Assembly (NCBI RefSeq): GCF_003319115.1
Contig: NZ_QOHF01000013.1
Coordinates: 62,001-126,000, forward strand
Direction: 5' to 3'
DNA from: Geodermatophilus sp. TF02-6
Lineage (GTDB): Bacteria; Actinomycetota; Actinomycetes; Mycobacteriales; Geodermatophilaceae
DNA length: 64,000 bases
The stretch's first letter is position 1; each line of letters opens with the position of its first letter. A program made the translations under genes and the position numbers. Of the stretch, positions 34,256-41,904 are shown one piece after another. The notes under the pieces are model-generated. The model had not been told where the DNA came from. It made no database searches and saw nothing but the letters and a program-made list of their open reading frames with translations.

Positions 34256-35094
34256 CCGGCACGCTGATCACGCTCGCCCCGACGGGGGCGGAGTCGGCGA
34301 AGGCGGACGTCCCGGCGCTGCCGGTGACCGTCGACGAGGTCGTGGCCACCGCGCGCGACTGCCAGGCGCTGGGCGCCGCTGTCGTCCACCTGCACGTGCG
34401 CGACGCCGAGACCCGGCCGACCCTCGACCTGGGCCGGGTGCGGGAGGTCGTCACCGCCGTCCGCGAGGCCACCGACCTGGTCGTCCAGCTGTCCACCGGC
34501 TGCGCGGTCACCGACCCGGCGGACGCGCGGCTCGCCGTCCTCGACGCCGAGCCCGACGCCGCCTCGCTGACCCTGGGCACGGTCAACTTCGGCCGTGACG
34601 TCTTCTGCAACCCGTGGGACCTGATCGTCGAGCTGCACACGCAGATGCAGCAGCGCGGCATCGTCCCCGAGTACGAGGTGTTCGACCTCGGCCACCTGGC
34701 CACCCTGGCCCGGTTGCTGGACCGGCACGGTCCGCCGTCCGGCGGGCACGTGCACGCCGACCTGGTCATGGGCGTGCCCGGCGGGATGCCCGGGACGACG
34801 CAGGCGCTGGCGGCCTGCCTGCCGCACCTGCCGCCGGGGGCGACGTTCGCCGCGACCGGGGTGGGCCGCACCTCGCTGCCGGTGGTGCTGGCGGCCCTGT
34901 CGGCCGGCGGCCACCTGCGGGTCGGCATGGAGGACACGCTCACGTACGCACCCGGGCAGCCGGTGCGCGACAACGCCCAGCTGGTCGCCCGGGCGGCGGG
35001 GCTGGCCCGCATCGCCCAGCGCCCGCCGATGAGTACCGAGGACGCCCGAGCGATGCTCGGCATCACCCGAACCACCGTGGAGGCTCGCGAGTGA
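34252..35094 (+). CDS. BKACE (DUF849) beta-keto acid cleavage enzyme
   Basis: 280-residue TIM-barrel protein of the 3-keto-5-aminohexanoate cleavage enzyme family. Members are Zn-dependent and cleave a beta-keto acid using acetyl-CoA. Visible: ITLAPTGAESAKADVPALPVT, the metal motif VVHLHVRD, LSTGCAV, the second metal His in GHVHADLVMGV, FAATGVGR and the substrate-side RVGMEDTL. The specific substrate cannot be inferred. Translationally coupled to ygfZ and rsiG. Confidence 0.85.
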   Translation: MTGTLITLAPTGAESAKADVPALPVTVDEVVATARDCQALGAAVVHLHVRDAETRPTLDLGRVREVVTAVREATDLVVQLSTGCAVTDPADARLAVLDAEPDAASLTLGTVNFGRDVFCNPWDLIVELHTQMQQRGIVPEYEVFDLGHLATLARLLDRHGPPSGGHVHADLVMGVPGGMPGTTQALAACLPHLPPGATFAATGVGRTSLPVVLAALSAGGHLRVGMEDTLTYAPGQPVRDNAQLVARAAGLARIAQRPPMSTEDARAMLGITRTTVEARE

Positions 35095-35648
35095 CCCCCG
35101 AACCGACCCCCGCCGGCGGCGCCGCCGTCGACGCGCTGCTCGACCCCGGCTTCCTCGAGGCCGCCGTGGCGCGCCCGATGGCCGACGTCCGCCGGCTGCG
35201 CCGCCAGGCCGAGCAGGAGGAGGTCAACCTCTCCTACACCCGCCGGCTGCTGCAGGGCCGGCTGGACATCGTGCGCCGGGAGCTGCAGCGGCGCGCCGAG
35301 GACGACGGCCGGTCGCTGGTCGACCTGCTGCCGGAGATCCTGGCCGAGAAGGGCCGCGGCCCCGCGCACGGGCTGGGCCGCCACCAGACGGTGCAGCCGG
35401 CCGCGCCCGAGGCGCACGAGTCCTGGGTCACCGGGCTCACCCCGGGCGCCGACCTCTCGGCGGTCCCCGACCTGTCCGACGCCGAGCTGGAGCAGGCCGC
35501 GCGCGCCCTCGCCGCGGCCGAGGCGTCGCTGTCCGAGCGCCGCCGGGGCGTGCAGCAGGTCATGGACGGGCTCGCCGCCGAGCTCGGCCGCCGGTACCAG
35601 GCCGGCGAGGCCGACGTCGCCGCGCTGCTGGCCGACGAGGCCCGCTGA
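35091..35648 (+). CDS. rsiG: Anti-sigma factor RsiG with two c-di-GMP motifs
   Basis: 185-residue helical protein. Streptomyces RsiG holds the WhiG sigma factor inactive when bound to c-di-GMP through two copies of E-x3-S-x2-R-x3-Q-x3-D. Both copies are intact here: E44, S48, R51, Q55, D59 in EVNLSYTRRLLQGRLD, and E144, S148, R151, Q155, D159 in EASLSERRRGVQQVMD, exactly 100 residues apart. Predicted partner: a WhiG/FliA-type sigma factor encoded elsewhere, controlling motility or differentiation. Start GTG 35091 overlaps the BKACE stop; a hairpin repeat block follows. Confidence 0.87.
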   Translation: MTPEPTPAGGAAVDALLDPGFLEAAVARPMADVRRLRRQAEQEEVNLSYTRRLLQGRLDIVRRELQRRAEDDGRSLVDLLPEILAEKGRGPAHGLGRHQTVQPAAPEAHESWVTGLTPGADLSAVPDLSDAELEQAARALAAAEASLSERRRGVQQVMDGLAAELGRRYQAGEADVAALLADEAR

Positions 35649-35800
35649 AAGGACCCCCGTGCCCCCCACCACTCGCAAGCTCGCGGCGGGACCCTGCACG
35701 GGGGCCGCCGCCGACCCCCCACCGGAGAAGGACCCCGTCCTCCCCACCCTTCGCGAGCTCAGGGCGGCGCCCGGGACGGGGCCGGGGACGGGGTCCTCCC
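35649..35800 (+). repeat. Two hairpin repeat modules between rsiG and the asparaginase gene
   Basis: First module: stem CCCCCGTGC (35654-35662) with GCACGGGGG (35696-35704) around CACTCGCAAGCTCGCGGCGGG. Second: GGACCCCGTCC (35730-35740) with its complement at 35786-35796 around CCTTCGCGAGCTCAGGGC. Both belong to the dispersed family and start right after the rsiG stop codon. Confidence 0.82.
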
Positions 35801-35817
35801 ACTGGCCGGACAACCCG

Positions 35818-36762
35818 GTGCTGGTCGAGGTGGAGCGCTCGGGGTTCCTCGAGTCGGTGCACCGCGGGTCGCTGGTCGTGGTGGGCCCCGACGGGCAGGT
35901 GCTGTTCTCCGCGGGGGACGTCGACCGGCCGGTGCTGCCCCGCTCGTCGAACAAGCCGGTGCAGGTGACCGCGATGCTGGCGGCGGGCTGGTCGCCCCGC
36001 TCGGGGGAGGAGCTGGCGATCGCCGCCGGCTCGCACTCCGGTGAGGACGGCCACCGGGAGCTCGCCGCCGGCATGCTGGCCGCCGCCGGGCTGACCCCCG
36101 ACGACCTCGGTTGCCCGCCCGCGCTGCCCTCCCACGAGCCCACCCGGGCCACCTGGCTGACAGCCGGCCGGCAGCCGCAGCGGCTGGCGATGAACTGCTC
36201 GGGCAAGCACGCGGCGATGCTGGCCACCTGCGTCGCCGCGGGCTGGCCCACCGACGGCTACCTCGACCGCGAGCACCCGCTGCAGCAGGCGGTCGAGGCC
36301 CGGCTCGGCGCGGTCGCCGGGACGCCGGTGACCGCGGTCGTCGTCGACGGCTGCGGCGCACCCCAGCACGCCCTACCGCTCACCGGCCTGGCCCGGGGCG
36401 TGTCCTCGCTGGTGGAGGCCGCGGCCGGGTCGCGGAACCGGTCGGTCGCCGACGCGATGCGCGCCCACCCCTGGTTCGTCGCCGGCACCGGCCGGGAGGA
36501 CACCGACCTCATGCGCGCGGTCGACGGCCTGCTGGTCAAGGGCGGGGCCGACGGCGTGCACGTCGCCGCGCTGCCGGGCCGCGGCGCGGTGGCGCTCAAG
36601 CTGGACGACGGCGGGGACCGCGGCCGCACCCCCGCGCTGTGCGCCGGCCTGCTGCGGCTCGGGGTGCCCGCCGAGCAGCTGGCCCCCTGGTCGCTGACGC
36701 CCGTGCCGGGTGGGGACGGCGTGGTCGGGGAGGTGCGTCCCGCCGCGTCGGTGACCAGGTGA
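35818..36762 (+). CDS. Asparaginase (type-II, Rhizobium-like family)
   Basis: 314-residue protein of the asparaginase family typified by the rhizobial inducible enzyme: HRGSLVVVGPDGQVLFSAG, LPRSSNKPVQ with the Ser-x-x-Lys element, MNCSGKHAAML, VDGCGAPQHALPLTGLA and the C-terminal KGGADGVHVAALPGRG. Predicted to hydrolyse L-asparagine to aspartate and ammonia in the cytosol. The start is GTG 35818, the first plausible codon after the hairpin repeats; the open frame extends upstream through the repeat but that part is not protein-like. Confidence 0.83.
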   Translation: MLVEVERSGFLESVHRGSLVVVGPDGQVLFSAGDVDRPVLPRSSNKPVQVTAMLAAGWSPRSGEELAIAAGSHSGEDGHRELAAGMLAAAGLTPDDLGCPPALPSHEPTRATWLTAGRQPQRLAMNCSGKHAAMLATCVAAGWPTDGYLDREHPLQQAVEARLGAVAGTPVTAVVVDGCGAPQHALPLTGLARGVSSLVEAAAGSRNRSVADAMRAHPWFVAGTGREDTDLMRAVDGLLVKGGADGVHVAALPGRGAVALKLDDGGDRGRTPALCAGLLRLGVPAEQLAPWSLTPVPGGDGVVGEVRPAASVTR

Positions 36763-36814
36763 AGCCGACACACCGCAGGTGAGGCAGCTCACGCCTCGGG
36801 GCGGGCCGGACCGC

Positions 36815-36843
36815 TTGCAGGAGCTAGCACCGCTGGGTAACGT
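36815..36843 (+). promoter_or_regulatory. Promoter of the XRE-hbhA operon
   Basis: TTGCAG (36815-36820), 17-bp spacer, TAACGT (36838-36843), then six bases to the GTG at 36850. This is the best-formed promoter in the window and predicts a leaderless transcript. Confidence 0.7.
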
Positions 36844-36849
36844 CGGAAC

Positions 36850-37347
36850 GTGCAGACACCCGGCGAGTTCGTCCGCGAACAGGTGACCACCGTCCGGGAG
36901 AAGGTGGACCAGCTCGCGGGTAGCGTCGCGGAGACGGTGGCCGCAGAGCGGTCCAAGGTCACCACGACGAGTTCGCAGGTCGGCGAGTTCATCCGGGAGC
37001 AGCGCAACCTGGCCCGGGTGTCCCTCCGGGAGCTGGCCCGCTCGGCAGGCGTGAGCAACCCGTACCTGTCCCAGGTGGAACGGGGGCTGCGCAAGCCCTC
37101 GGCGGAGATCCTGGCCGCCATCGCCAAGGGGCTGAAGATCTCGGCCGAGACGCTCTACGAGCAGGCCGGGATCCTCGACCGCCGGTCCGGCAACCCGGAC
37201 ACCGTGGCGGCCATCCGCTGCGACCCGTCGCTGTCCGAGCGGCACAAGGCGGTGCTGCTCGAGCTCTACGAGACCTACGTCCGGGAGCACGCCGCGAGCC
37301 GGCCCGCCACACCGAGCCCCCCCACCACCACGAAGGAGTCGGCATGA
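36850..37347 (+). CDS. XRE-family transcriptional regulator
   Basis: 165 residues. The first 45 form a charged helical segment (REKVDQLAGSVAETVAAERS), followed by an HTH_3 domain (IREQRNLARVSLRELARSAG, VSNPYLSQVERGLRKPSAEI) and a C-terminal helical region. It resembles Rv0474, the regulator gene preceding hbhA in M. tuberculosis. Its stop overlaps the next start (ATGA), so the pair is one operon driven by the promoter at 36815. Confidence 0.85.
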   Translation: MQTPGEFVREQVTTVREKVDQLAGSVAETVAAERSKVTTTSSQVGEFIREQRNLARVSLRELARSAGVSNPYLSQVERGLRKPSAEILAAIAKGLKISAETLYEQAGILDRRSGNPDTVAAIRCDPSLSERHKAVLLELYETYVREHAASRPATPSPPTTTKESA

Positions 37348-38027
37348 CCGCCACCCAGACCCTCAAGAAGGCCGGCGAGACCGTCGCCGTGCGCCAGAAG
37401 ACCGTCCTGCTCGCCGCCGTCGGCGCCGGTGACCTGGCCGTCGAGCGGGCCCGCGCCCGCGCCGAGCAGGCCGCCGACCGCACCCTCGGCGCCGTGCGCT
37501 CCGCCCGCACCTCCGCCCAGCAGGTCGCCTCCGCCGTCCGGCCCGTCACCGTCGCCAGCACGGTGGCCGGCCTGGTGAGCACCGCCCGCACCCAGACGGT
37601 CGCGACCATCGAGACCCTCGCGGTCCGCGGTGCCGAGGTGGTCGAGGAGCTGCGCCGCCAGCCCGGCGTGCGCAGCGTCGTCGGCCGCGCCGAGCGCGCG
37701 GTGGACGCCGTCGAGGACGCCGTGGAGGAGGTGCTCGAGGAGACCGCCGAGACCGTCGCCGAGGTCTCCAACGAGGTCACCTCGATCACGCAGAAGACCG
37801 CGGCGAAGGCCGAGCAGGTCCTCGACTCGGCCGAGGCGGCCACCCACGAGGCCGCGGAGTCGGCCCGGGCCACGCTCGCCGAGACCGAGCCGACTCCGGC
37901 GAAGCGACCTGCCCGCAGGAGCCCGGCGGTCCGGAAGACCGTGGCTGCGACCACGGCCCGGGCGACCCGCGCCCGCACCGCCCAGCGCACCGACCCGACG
38001 GCCGTCCCCGCCAAGCGCAACGACTGA
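37344..38027 (+). CDS. hbhA: HbhA-like heparin-binding hemagglutinin homologue
   Basis: 227-residue, Ala-rich, mostly helical protein with predicted coiled coil (RARARAEQAADRTLGAV, then AVDAVEDAVEEVLEETAETV) and a basic C-terminal tail containing KRPARRSPAVRKT and ATRARTAQR. Mycobacterial HbhA is a surface adhesin whose Lys-rich tail binds heparan sulfate; this tail is Arg/Ala-rich, so host binding should not be assumed and an envelope or cell-pole role is as likely. Encoded in an operon with the XRE regulator, as in M. tuberculosis. Confidence 0.75.
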   Translation: MTATQTLKKAGETVAVRQKTVLLAAVGAGDLAVERARARAEQAADRTLGAVRSARTSAQQVASAVRPVTVASTVAGLVSTARTQTVATIETLAVRGAEVVEELRRQPGVRSVVGRAERAVDAVEDAVEEVLEETAETVAEVSNEVTSITQKTAAKAEQVLDSAEAATHEAAESARATLAETEPTPAKRPARRSPAVRKTVAATTARATRARTAQRTDPTAVPAKRND

Positions 38028-38030
38028 GAA

Positions 38031-38140
38031 AGGACCCCTCTGCCCCCCGCCGCTCGCAGGCTCGCGGCGGGCCCCTGCAGAGGGGCCGCCCGTCCTCCCC
38101 ACCCCTCGCAAACTCGGGGCGGGGCCCTGGAGGGGGCCGC
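38031..38140 (+). repeat. Two hairpin repeat modules after hbhA
   Basis: First module: GGACCCCTCTGC with GCAGAGGGGCC around CCGCTCGCAGGCTCGCGGC. Second: CGTCCTCCCCACCCCTCGC with AAACTCGGGGCGGGGCCC. Dispersed family members beginning directly after the stop codon. Confidence 0.78.
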
Positions 38141-38164
38141 GGGCGACCGGCCGACGCACCGACC

Positions 38165-38202
38165 CAGGGCCCCGGAGCTGCGATCCGCGCTCCGGGGCCC
38201 TG
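38165..38202 (+). terminator. 14-bp perfect hairpin upstream of the DUF2516 gene
   Basis: CAGGGCCCCGGAGC (38165-38178) and its complement (38189-38202), 10-base loop. A strong terminator candidate that isolates the downstream gene, which has its own promoter. Confidence 0.8.
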
Positions 38203-38270
38203 TGCCGTCCCGGGCCTGCCGCGGTCGCGCGTCCTGGGATCGGGACCGCTGCGGCGGGTACCCTCCGGGC

Positions 38271-38558
38271 ATGCCGTCCTTCGACCTGCTCGTCTCCTCC
38301 GTCCTCACCTACGGGGCGCTGGCGCTGGCGGGCTGGGCCCTCGTCGACGCGCTCGTCCGGCCGGCCGCCGGGTACGTGGCGGCGGGGAAGCTGACCAAGC
38401 CCGGCTGGACGGCGATCCTCGGGCTGGCCCTCCTCGTCGTCTTCTTCGCGGGGCCGATGAGCTTCCTCGGGCTGCCCGCGGTCATCGCCTCGATCGTCTA
38501 CCTGGTCGACGTGCGGCCCGCCGTCCGCGGGCTGAGCCGGGGCGGCAGCAGCTGGTGA
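38271..38558 (+). CDS. DUF2516 membrane protein
   Basis: 95-residue protein with two or three transmembrane helices (VSSVLTYGALALAGWALVDAL, ILGLALLVVFFAGPMSFLGLP, VIASIVYLVDVRPAV). It matches DUF2516; its homologue follows hbhA in mycobacteria (Rv0476). Function unknown. The ATG at 38271 is preceded six bases earlier by TACCCT, consistent with a leaderless transcript. Confidence 0.85.
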   Translation: MPSFDLLVSSVLTYGALALAGWALVDALVRPAAGYVAAGKLTKPGWTAILGLALLVVFFAGPMSFLGLPAVIASIVYLVDVRPAVRGLSRGGSSW

Positions 38559-38700
38559 GCCGGAGCGGGGCCGCGGCCCCGCCCCGACCGTCCCCGCAGG
38601 GCGGTGCACGCCCCGACCGGGGACGACGACCCGCCCCCGGCGGCCGGGATGACGACCGCCGCCCCGCCGGACCCTCCGGACGAGCCCGCCGGGGGATCGC

Positions 38701-38904
38701 TCAGTACCGGGTGTCCGCGGGGATGAGCACCCACAGCAGCAGGTAGGCGATGAACTGCGGCCCGGGCAGGATGCACGAGAGGACGAACGCCAGGCGCAGT
38801 CCGTTGACCGACAGGCCGTAGCGCCGGGCGATCCCGGAGCAGACGCCCGCGATCACCCTGTTCCGGGTGTCGCGGCGCAGCGGCGGGCGTGCGGGGGAGG
38901 TCAT
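38701..38904 (-). CDS. PspC-domain protein
   Basis: 67-residue membrane protein: RRDTRNRVIAGVCSGIARRY then the hydrophobic FVLSCILPGPQFIAYLLLWVLIP. This is the whole PspC domain, a phage-shock stress family module associated with membrane integrity. No pspA gene is nearby. Confidence 0.87.
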   Translation of the reverse strand: MTSPARPPLRRDTRNRVIAGVCSGIARRYGLSVNGLRLAFVLSCILPGPQFIAYLLLWVLIPADTRY

Positions 38905-38944
38905 GGGCCAGAACCCTACGGCCGCGGGTGCCCTCCGGCGGCGC

Positions 38945-39808
38945 TCAGCGGCTGAAGACGCCCTCCGGGGGCTCGGGGGAGGCGACCGCGTCGGCGTCGT
39001 GCACCGGGAGGGCCCTCCCGACGAACCGGTCCAGGTCGGTGCCCTCGACCACCCGGCTCGGCACGGGGTCGGCGGCGCAGCGGCGGACGAGGGCGGCGAC
39101 CGGCAGCTCGGCGTCCGAGGCGACCGCCACCAGGTTGCCGAACCGCCGGCCGCGCAGGGTGCCGGGCTCGGCGACCAGGCAGACGTGCGCGAAGACCGCC
39201 CGCAGGGTGGCGACCTGCGCGCGGGCGAAGCGCAGCGGCGGGCCGTCGGCGACGTTGGCCAGGAGGACGCCGCCGGGCCGCAGCACCCTCCTGGCCTCCC
39301 GGGCGTACTCGACGCTGGTCAGGTGGGCAGGGGTGCGGGCGCCGGCGAACACGTCGCTGACCACGACGTCGGCGCTGGCCGGGGGCAGCGCCGCCAGACC
39401 GGCGCGGGCGTCGGCGGCGCGCACCCGGATGCGGGCCCCCCGCGGCAGCGGCAGGTGGGCACGGACGAGGTCGGTCAGCGGCTGGTCGATCTCCACGACC
39501 CGCTGCCGCGAGCCGGGGCGGGTCACCGCGACGTAGCGGGGCAGGGTGAGCGCCCCGCCGCCGAGGTGGACGGCGTCGACGGGACGGCCCTCCTCGGCGG
39601 CGAGGTCGAGTGCGTGACCCATCCGGCGGACGTACTCGAACTCCAGGTGCGACGGGTCGGCCAGGTCGACGTGCGACTGCGGCGTCCCGTCGACCAGGAG
39701 CACCCAGGAGCCGTCCCGGTCGGCGTCGCCGAGCAGCTCGGCGACGCCGCCGTCCACCGGCGTGGGACCGGGCGGGACGATCGGCTCGCTCTGCGGACGC
39801 CGGCTCAC
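38945..39808 (-). CDS. Spermidine synthase-like methyltransferase-fold protein
   Basis: 287 residues. The nucleotide-binding motif is VHLGGGALTLPRYVA; VVEIDQPLTDLVR and DVVVSDVFAGARTPAHL follow, as in the spermidine synthase family. The catalytic Asp of SpeE falls in VVSDVF. Stand-alone actinobacterial members often lack proven polyamine synthase activity; no speD or other polyamine gene is adjacent, so the substrate is open. 36 bp from the PspC gene. Confidence 0.8.
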   Translation of the reverse strand: MSRRPQSEPIVPPGPTPVDGGVAELLGDADRDGSWVLLVDGTPQSHVDLADPSHLEFEYVRRMGHALDLAAEEGRPVDAVHLGGGALTLPRYVAVTRPGSRQRVVEIDQPLTDLVRAHLPLPRGARIRVRAADARAGLAALPPASADVVVSDVFAGARTPAHLTSVEYAREARRVLRPGGVLLANVADGPPLRFARAQVATLRAVFAHVCLVAEPGTLRGRRFGNLVAVASDAELPVAALVRRCAADPVPSRVVEGTDLDRFVGRALPVHDADAVASPEPPEGVFSR

Positions 39809-39907
39809 CGCCGGCGCCGCGGGACGGCGGCCAGGCGGGACACGCCCGTCATGGTGCCCCGCCCGGCGCAGCGGAGAGGCCGGACGCCGTCCCGGGAGGA
39901 GCCGAGC

Positions 39908-40084
39908 TCACCCCGCGCCGCGGATGCGCTGGCGCACCCGGTCGACGAGCTCCGGCGGGATGTCGGTGAGGCCGTGGTCGGTGCGGGCGTGCACGGCGAC
40001 GGCGGCCAGGATCTCCTCGTCGGTGGGCTCGAGGAAGGTGCGGGTGCAGTTGGGGACGACGTCACCACAGGCGAACTGCTTCAC
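39908..40084 (-). CDS. DUF1059 small protein
   Basis: 58-residue protein, KQFACGDVVPNCTRTFLEPT, then DEEILAAVAVHARTDHG, matching DUF1059. Two cysteines and two histidines could bind a metal ion. GTG 40084 follows GGAGG with five-base spacing. Function unknown. Confidence 0.8.
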   Translation of the reverse strand: MKQFACGDVVPNCTRTFLEPTDEEILAAVAVHARTDHGLTDIPPELVDRVRQRIRGAG

Positions 40085-40205
40085 GGGTGCCTCCAGCGGG
40101 ATCGGGTGTCGGATCGGCGGGTGCAGGTCGGGCGCCGCCGGGTGGTGGCGCCCGACCGGAGTGGCGGCGCTGCGGCCGCCCCGTCCTCCGCGCCGGCGGC
40201 TCACC

Positions 40206-40265
40206 CACCGGCGTCCTCCGCACCGGCGTTCTCCGCGACGGCGGTGTCCGCACCGGCGGCGTCCT
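40206..40265. repeat. Degenerate 15-bp tandem repeats
   Basis: Units CACCGGCGTCCTCCG, CACCGGCGTTCTCCG, CGACGGCGGTGTCCG and CACCGGCGGCGTCCT, with further degenerate units on each side. They begin at the stop codon of the EAL gene and extend toward the DUF1059 gene. Confidence 0.7.
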
Positions 40266-41430
40266 ACGCATCGGCGGCGAGCCGGAGCAGCAGGCGTTCC
40301 ACGCGGACCACCCCGACCGCGATGCCCACGTCGTCGACGCAGACCACTGGGTCGAAGCGGCAGGAGTCGGGGCGCGCGGCGACCCGCCGGGCCACCTCCC
40401 GGACCCCGGCGAGCGTGGGGACGCGCAGGCTCACCGGGGCGACGCGGTGACCGGGCTGGTCGTCGTCGCGGCGTCGCGGCAACAGCAGGGACACGGGGCG
40501 GCCGACGGCGTCGACCCGCAGCCCGGCCTGCCCGGGGGGCACCACCCCCCCGTACGGTCCGCCCTCGACCGGCACCTGCTCGACCAGGCTGGCCACGTGG
40601 TCGACCAGGTGGGCCCGCGCCGACCGGAAGCGCAGCCCTGCCGCGACCACGGGGTCGAGCCGGGGCCACGCCGGGCCGGGCCGCCCGAGGAGCCAGCCCT
40701 GGCCGAGCGGGACGCGCAGGCGCAGCAGCGCCTCGAGCTCGCCCCAGGCCTCGATGCCCTCGGCCAGCAGCCACGCGTCGATGCGTCCGGCGAACTCGCC
40801 GAGCACCTCGGTGAGGGCCAGCTTCACCTCGTCGCCGTCCACGCCGGTCACGAGCGTGCGGTCGAGCTTGACCATCTGCGGCTTGATGGAGGCGATCTGC
40901 CGGAGGCCGGAGTAGCCGGCCCCGGCGTCGTCCACGGCCAGGAGCGCCCCGCGGCTGCGCAGCTTCTCGCGCAGGTCGAGGAGGGTGCGCAGGTCGGCCA
41001 CGTCCTGGTGCTCGGTCAGCTCGAGGACGAGCGGAGCCAGTTCCGGAACGGCCAGGAGGACGTCGGTCAGCTCGGAGTCCGTGAGCAGGTGCGGGCTGAC
41101 GTTGACGGTGAGGAAGCAGTTGGGGGGCAGCTGGCCCAGCAGGTCGAGGCTGCGCCGGACGACGAGCGCCTCCAGGCGGGCGCCGCGGCCCTGCGCCTCT
41201 GCGGCAGCGAACCACCGGTCGGGGGACAGCCGACTGGGCCGTCCGTCGGGCTCGGAGAAGCGGGCGAGGGTCTCGTAGCCGGCGACGACGCCGCGTTGCA
41301 GGTCGACGATCGGCTGGAAGACCAGCTGGAGCAGTGCCGGATCGGCCAGGACGGACTCCACCCGTCGCTGCCACTGCTCCACCGTGCCGGCGGGTGTCGT
41401 GGTGGAGGAGTTGCGCATCAGCAGGTACAC
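40264..41430 (-). CDS. EAL-domain protein (c-di-GMP phosphodiesterase)
   Basis: 388 residues. The EAL domain covers about 30-250 and keeps the metal and catalytic residues: E53 in YETLARF (ETL variant of EAL), Asn in LTVNVSPHLL, ELTEH, the Asp pair in VDDAGAGYSGL, Lys in VKLDRTLV, AEGIE and GQGWLLG. It is therefore probably an active phosphodiesterase. The C-terminal 130 residues form a second, unassigned domain. No GGDEF, transmembrane or sensor domain. With rsiG in the same window it points to c-di-GMP signalling. The start may instead be the ATG at 41418. Confidence 0.85.
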   Translation of the reverse strand: MYLLMRNSSTTTPAGTVEQWQRRVESVLADPALLQLVFQPIVDLQRGVVAGYETLARFSEPDGRPSRLSPDRWFAAAEAQGRGARLEALVVRRSLDLLGQLPPNCFLTVNVSPHLLTDSELTDVLLAVPELAPLVLELTEHQDVADLRTLLDLREKLRSRGALLAVDDAGAGYSGLRQIASIKPQMVKLDRTLVTGVDGDEVKLALTEVLGEFAGRIDAWLLAEGIEAWGELEALLRLRVPLGQGWLLGRPGPAWPRLDPVVAAGLRFRSARAHLVDHVASLVEQVPVEGGPYGGVVPPGQAGLRVDAVGRPVSLLLPRRRDDDQPGHRVAPVSLRVPTLAGVREVARRVAARPDSCRFDPVVCVDDVGIAVGVVRVERLLLRLAADA

Positions 41431-41904
41431 GGGGACGTCTCCGGTGCCGACCCGGAACCGGGGGGAGCCGGCAGCGCCGGTCCTCGGCCGCTGCCCTCCT
41501 GTCGGGGGGCCGTGCCGGGTCGTACGAGCCGTCCCGAGGCACCGCGGTCGGGGCGCCGCTCGGAGGACGGGTGCCGCAGGTCAGGGCCGAGCCAGGTCGC
41601 CGCACAGCCCGCCACGCCGGTTCCTCTCAGCCGTCCCCCTGGCCCGCCGGAGGACGGGGTCCTCGGTAGGCGTGTCCTGCCGCTGAGTGACCACCGTACC
41701 CGGGCGGGGGTGACGGCTCGGCCGCACCTCGGCCGCACCTCGGCCGCTCACGACCGCCTCCCGTCGCCCGGCCGAGGACTCGCCGCCCGTCCGACCCCAT
41801 CCCTTGGCGTGGACGGACGGTAGCGTGCTGCCTCCTCCCTGTCGTGCCCGGGTGAGGGTCGGCCGACCCGCCCCGAGGGACGTGCAGGTCGGCGGTCGCG
41901 CTCC
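41431..41904. other. 474-bp intergenic region between EAL and methyltransferase genes
   Basis: It must carry the EAL promoter. It contains three 11-bp direct repeats CTCGGCCGCAC (41717-41727, 41728-41738 and a variant at 41739-41749) and a GGACGGGGTCC fragment near 41653 related to the hairpin family. No gene, riboswitch or structured RNA could be recognised. Confidence 0.5.

Noticed and set aside
35659-35817. N-terminal extension of the asparaginase through the hairpin repeats
   Set aside because: The segment is the dispersed non-coding repeat read in frame; family similarity begins only after 35818.
40206-40265. CRISPR-like array
   Set aside because: Units are contiguous 15-mers without spacers and no cas genes are nearby.
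41431-41904. c-di-GMP riboswitch upstream of the EAL gene
   Set aside because: No GEMM-type conserved core could be recognised on either strand.
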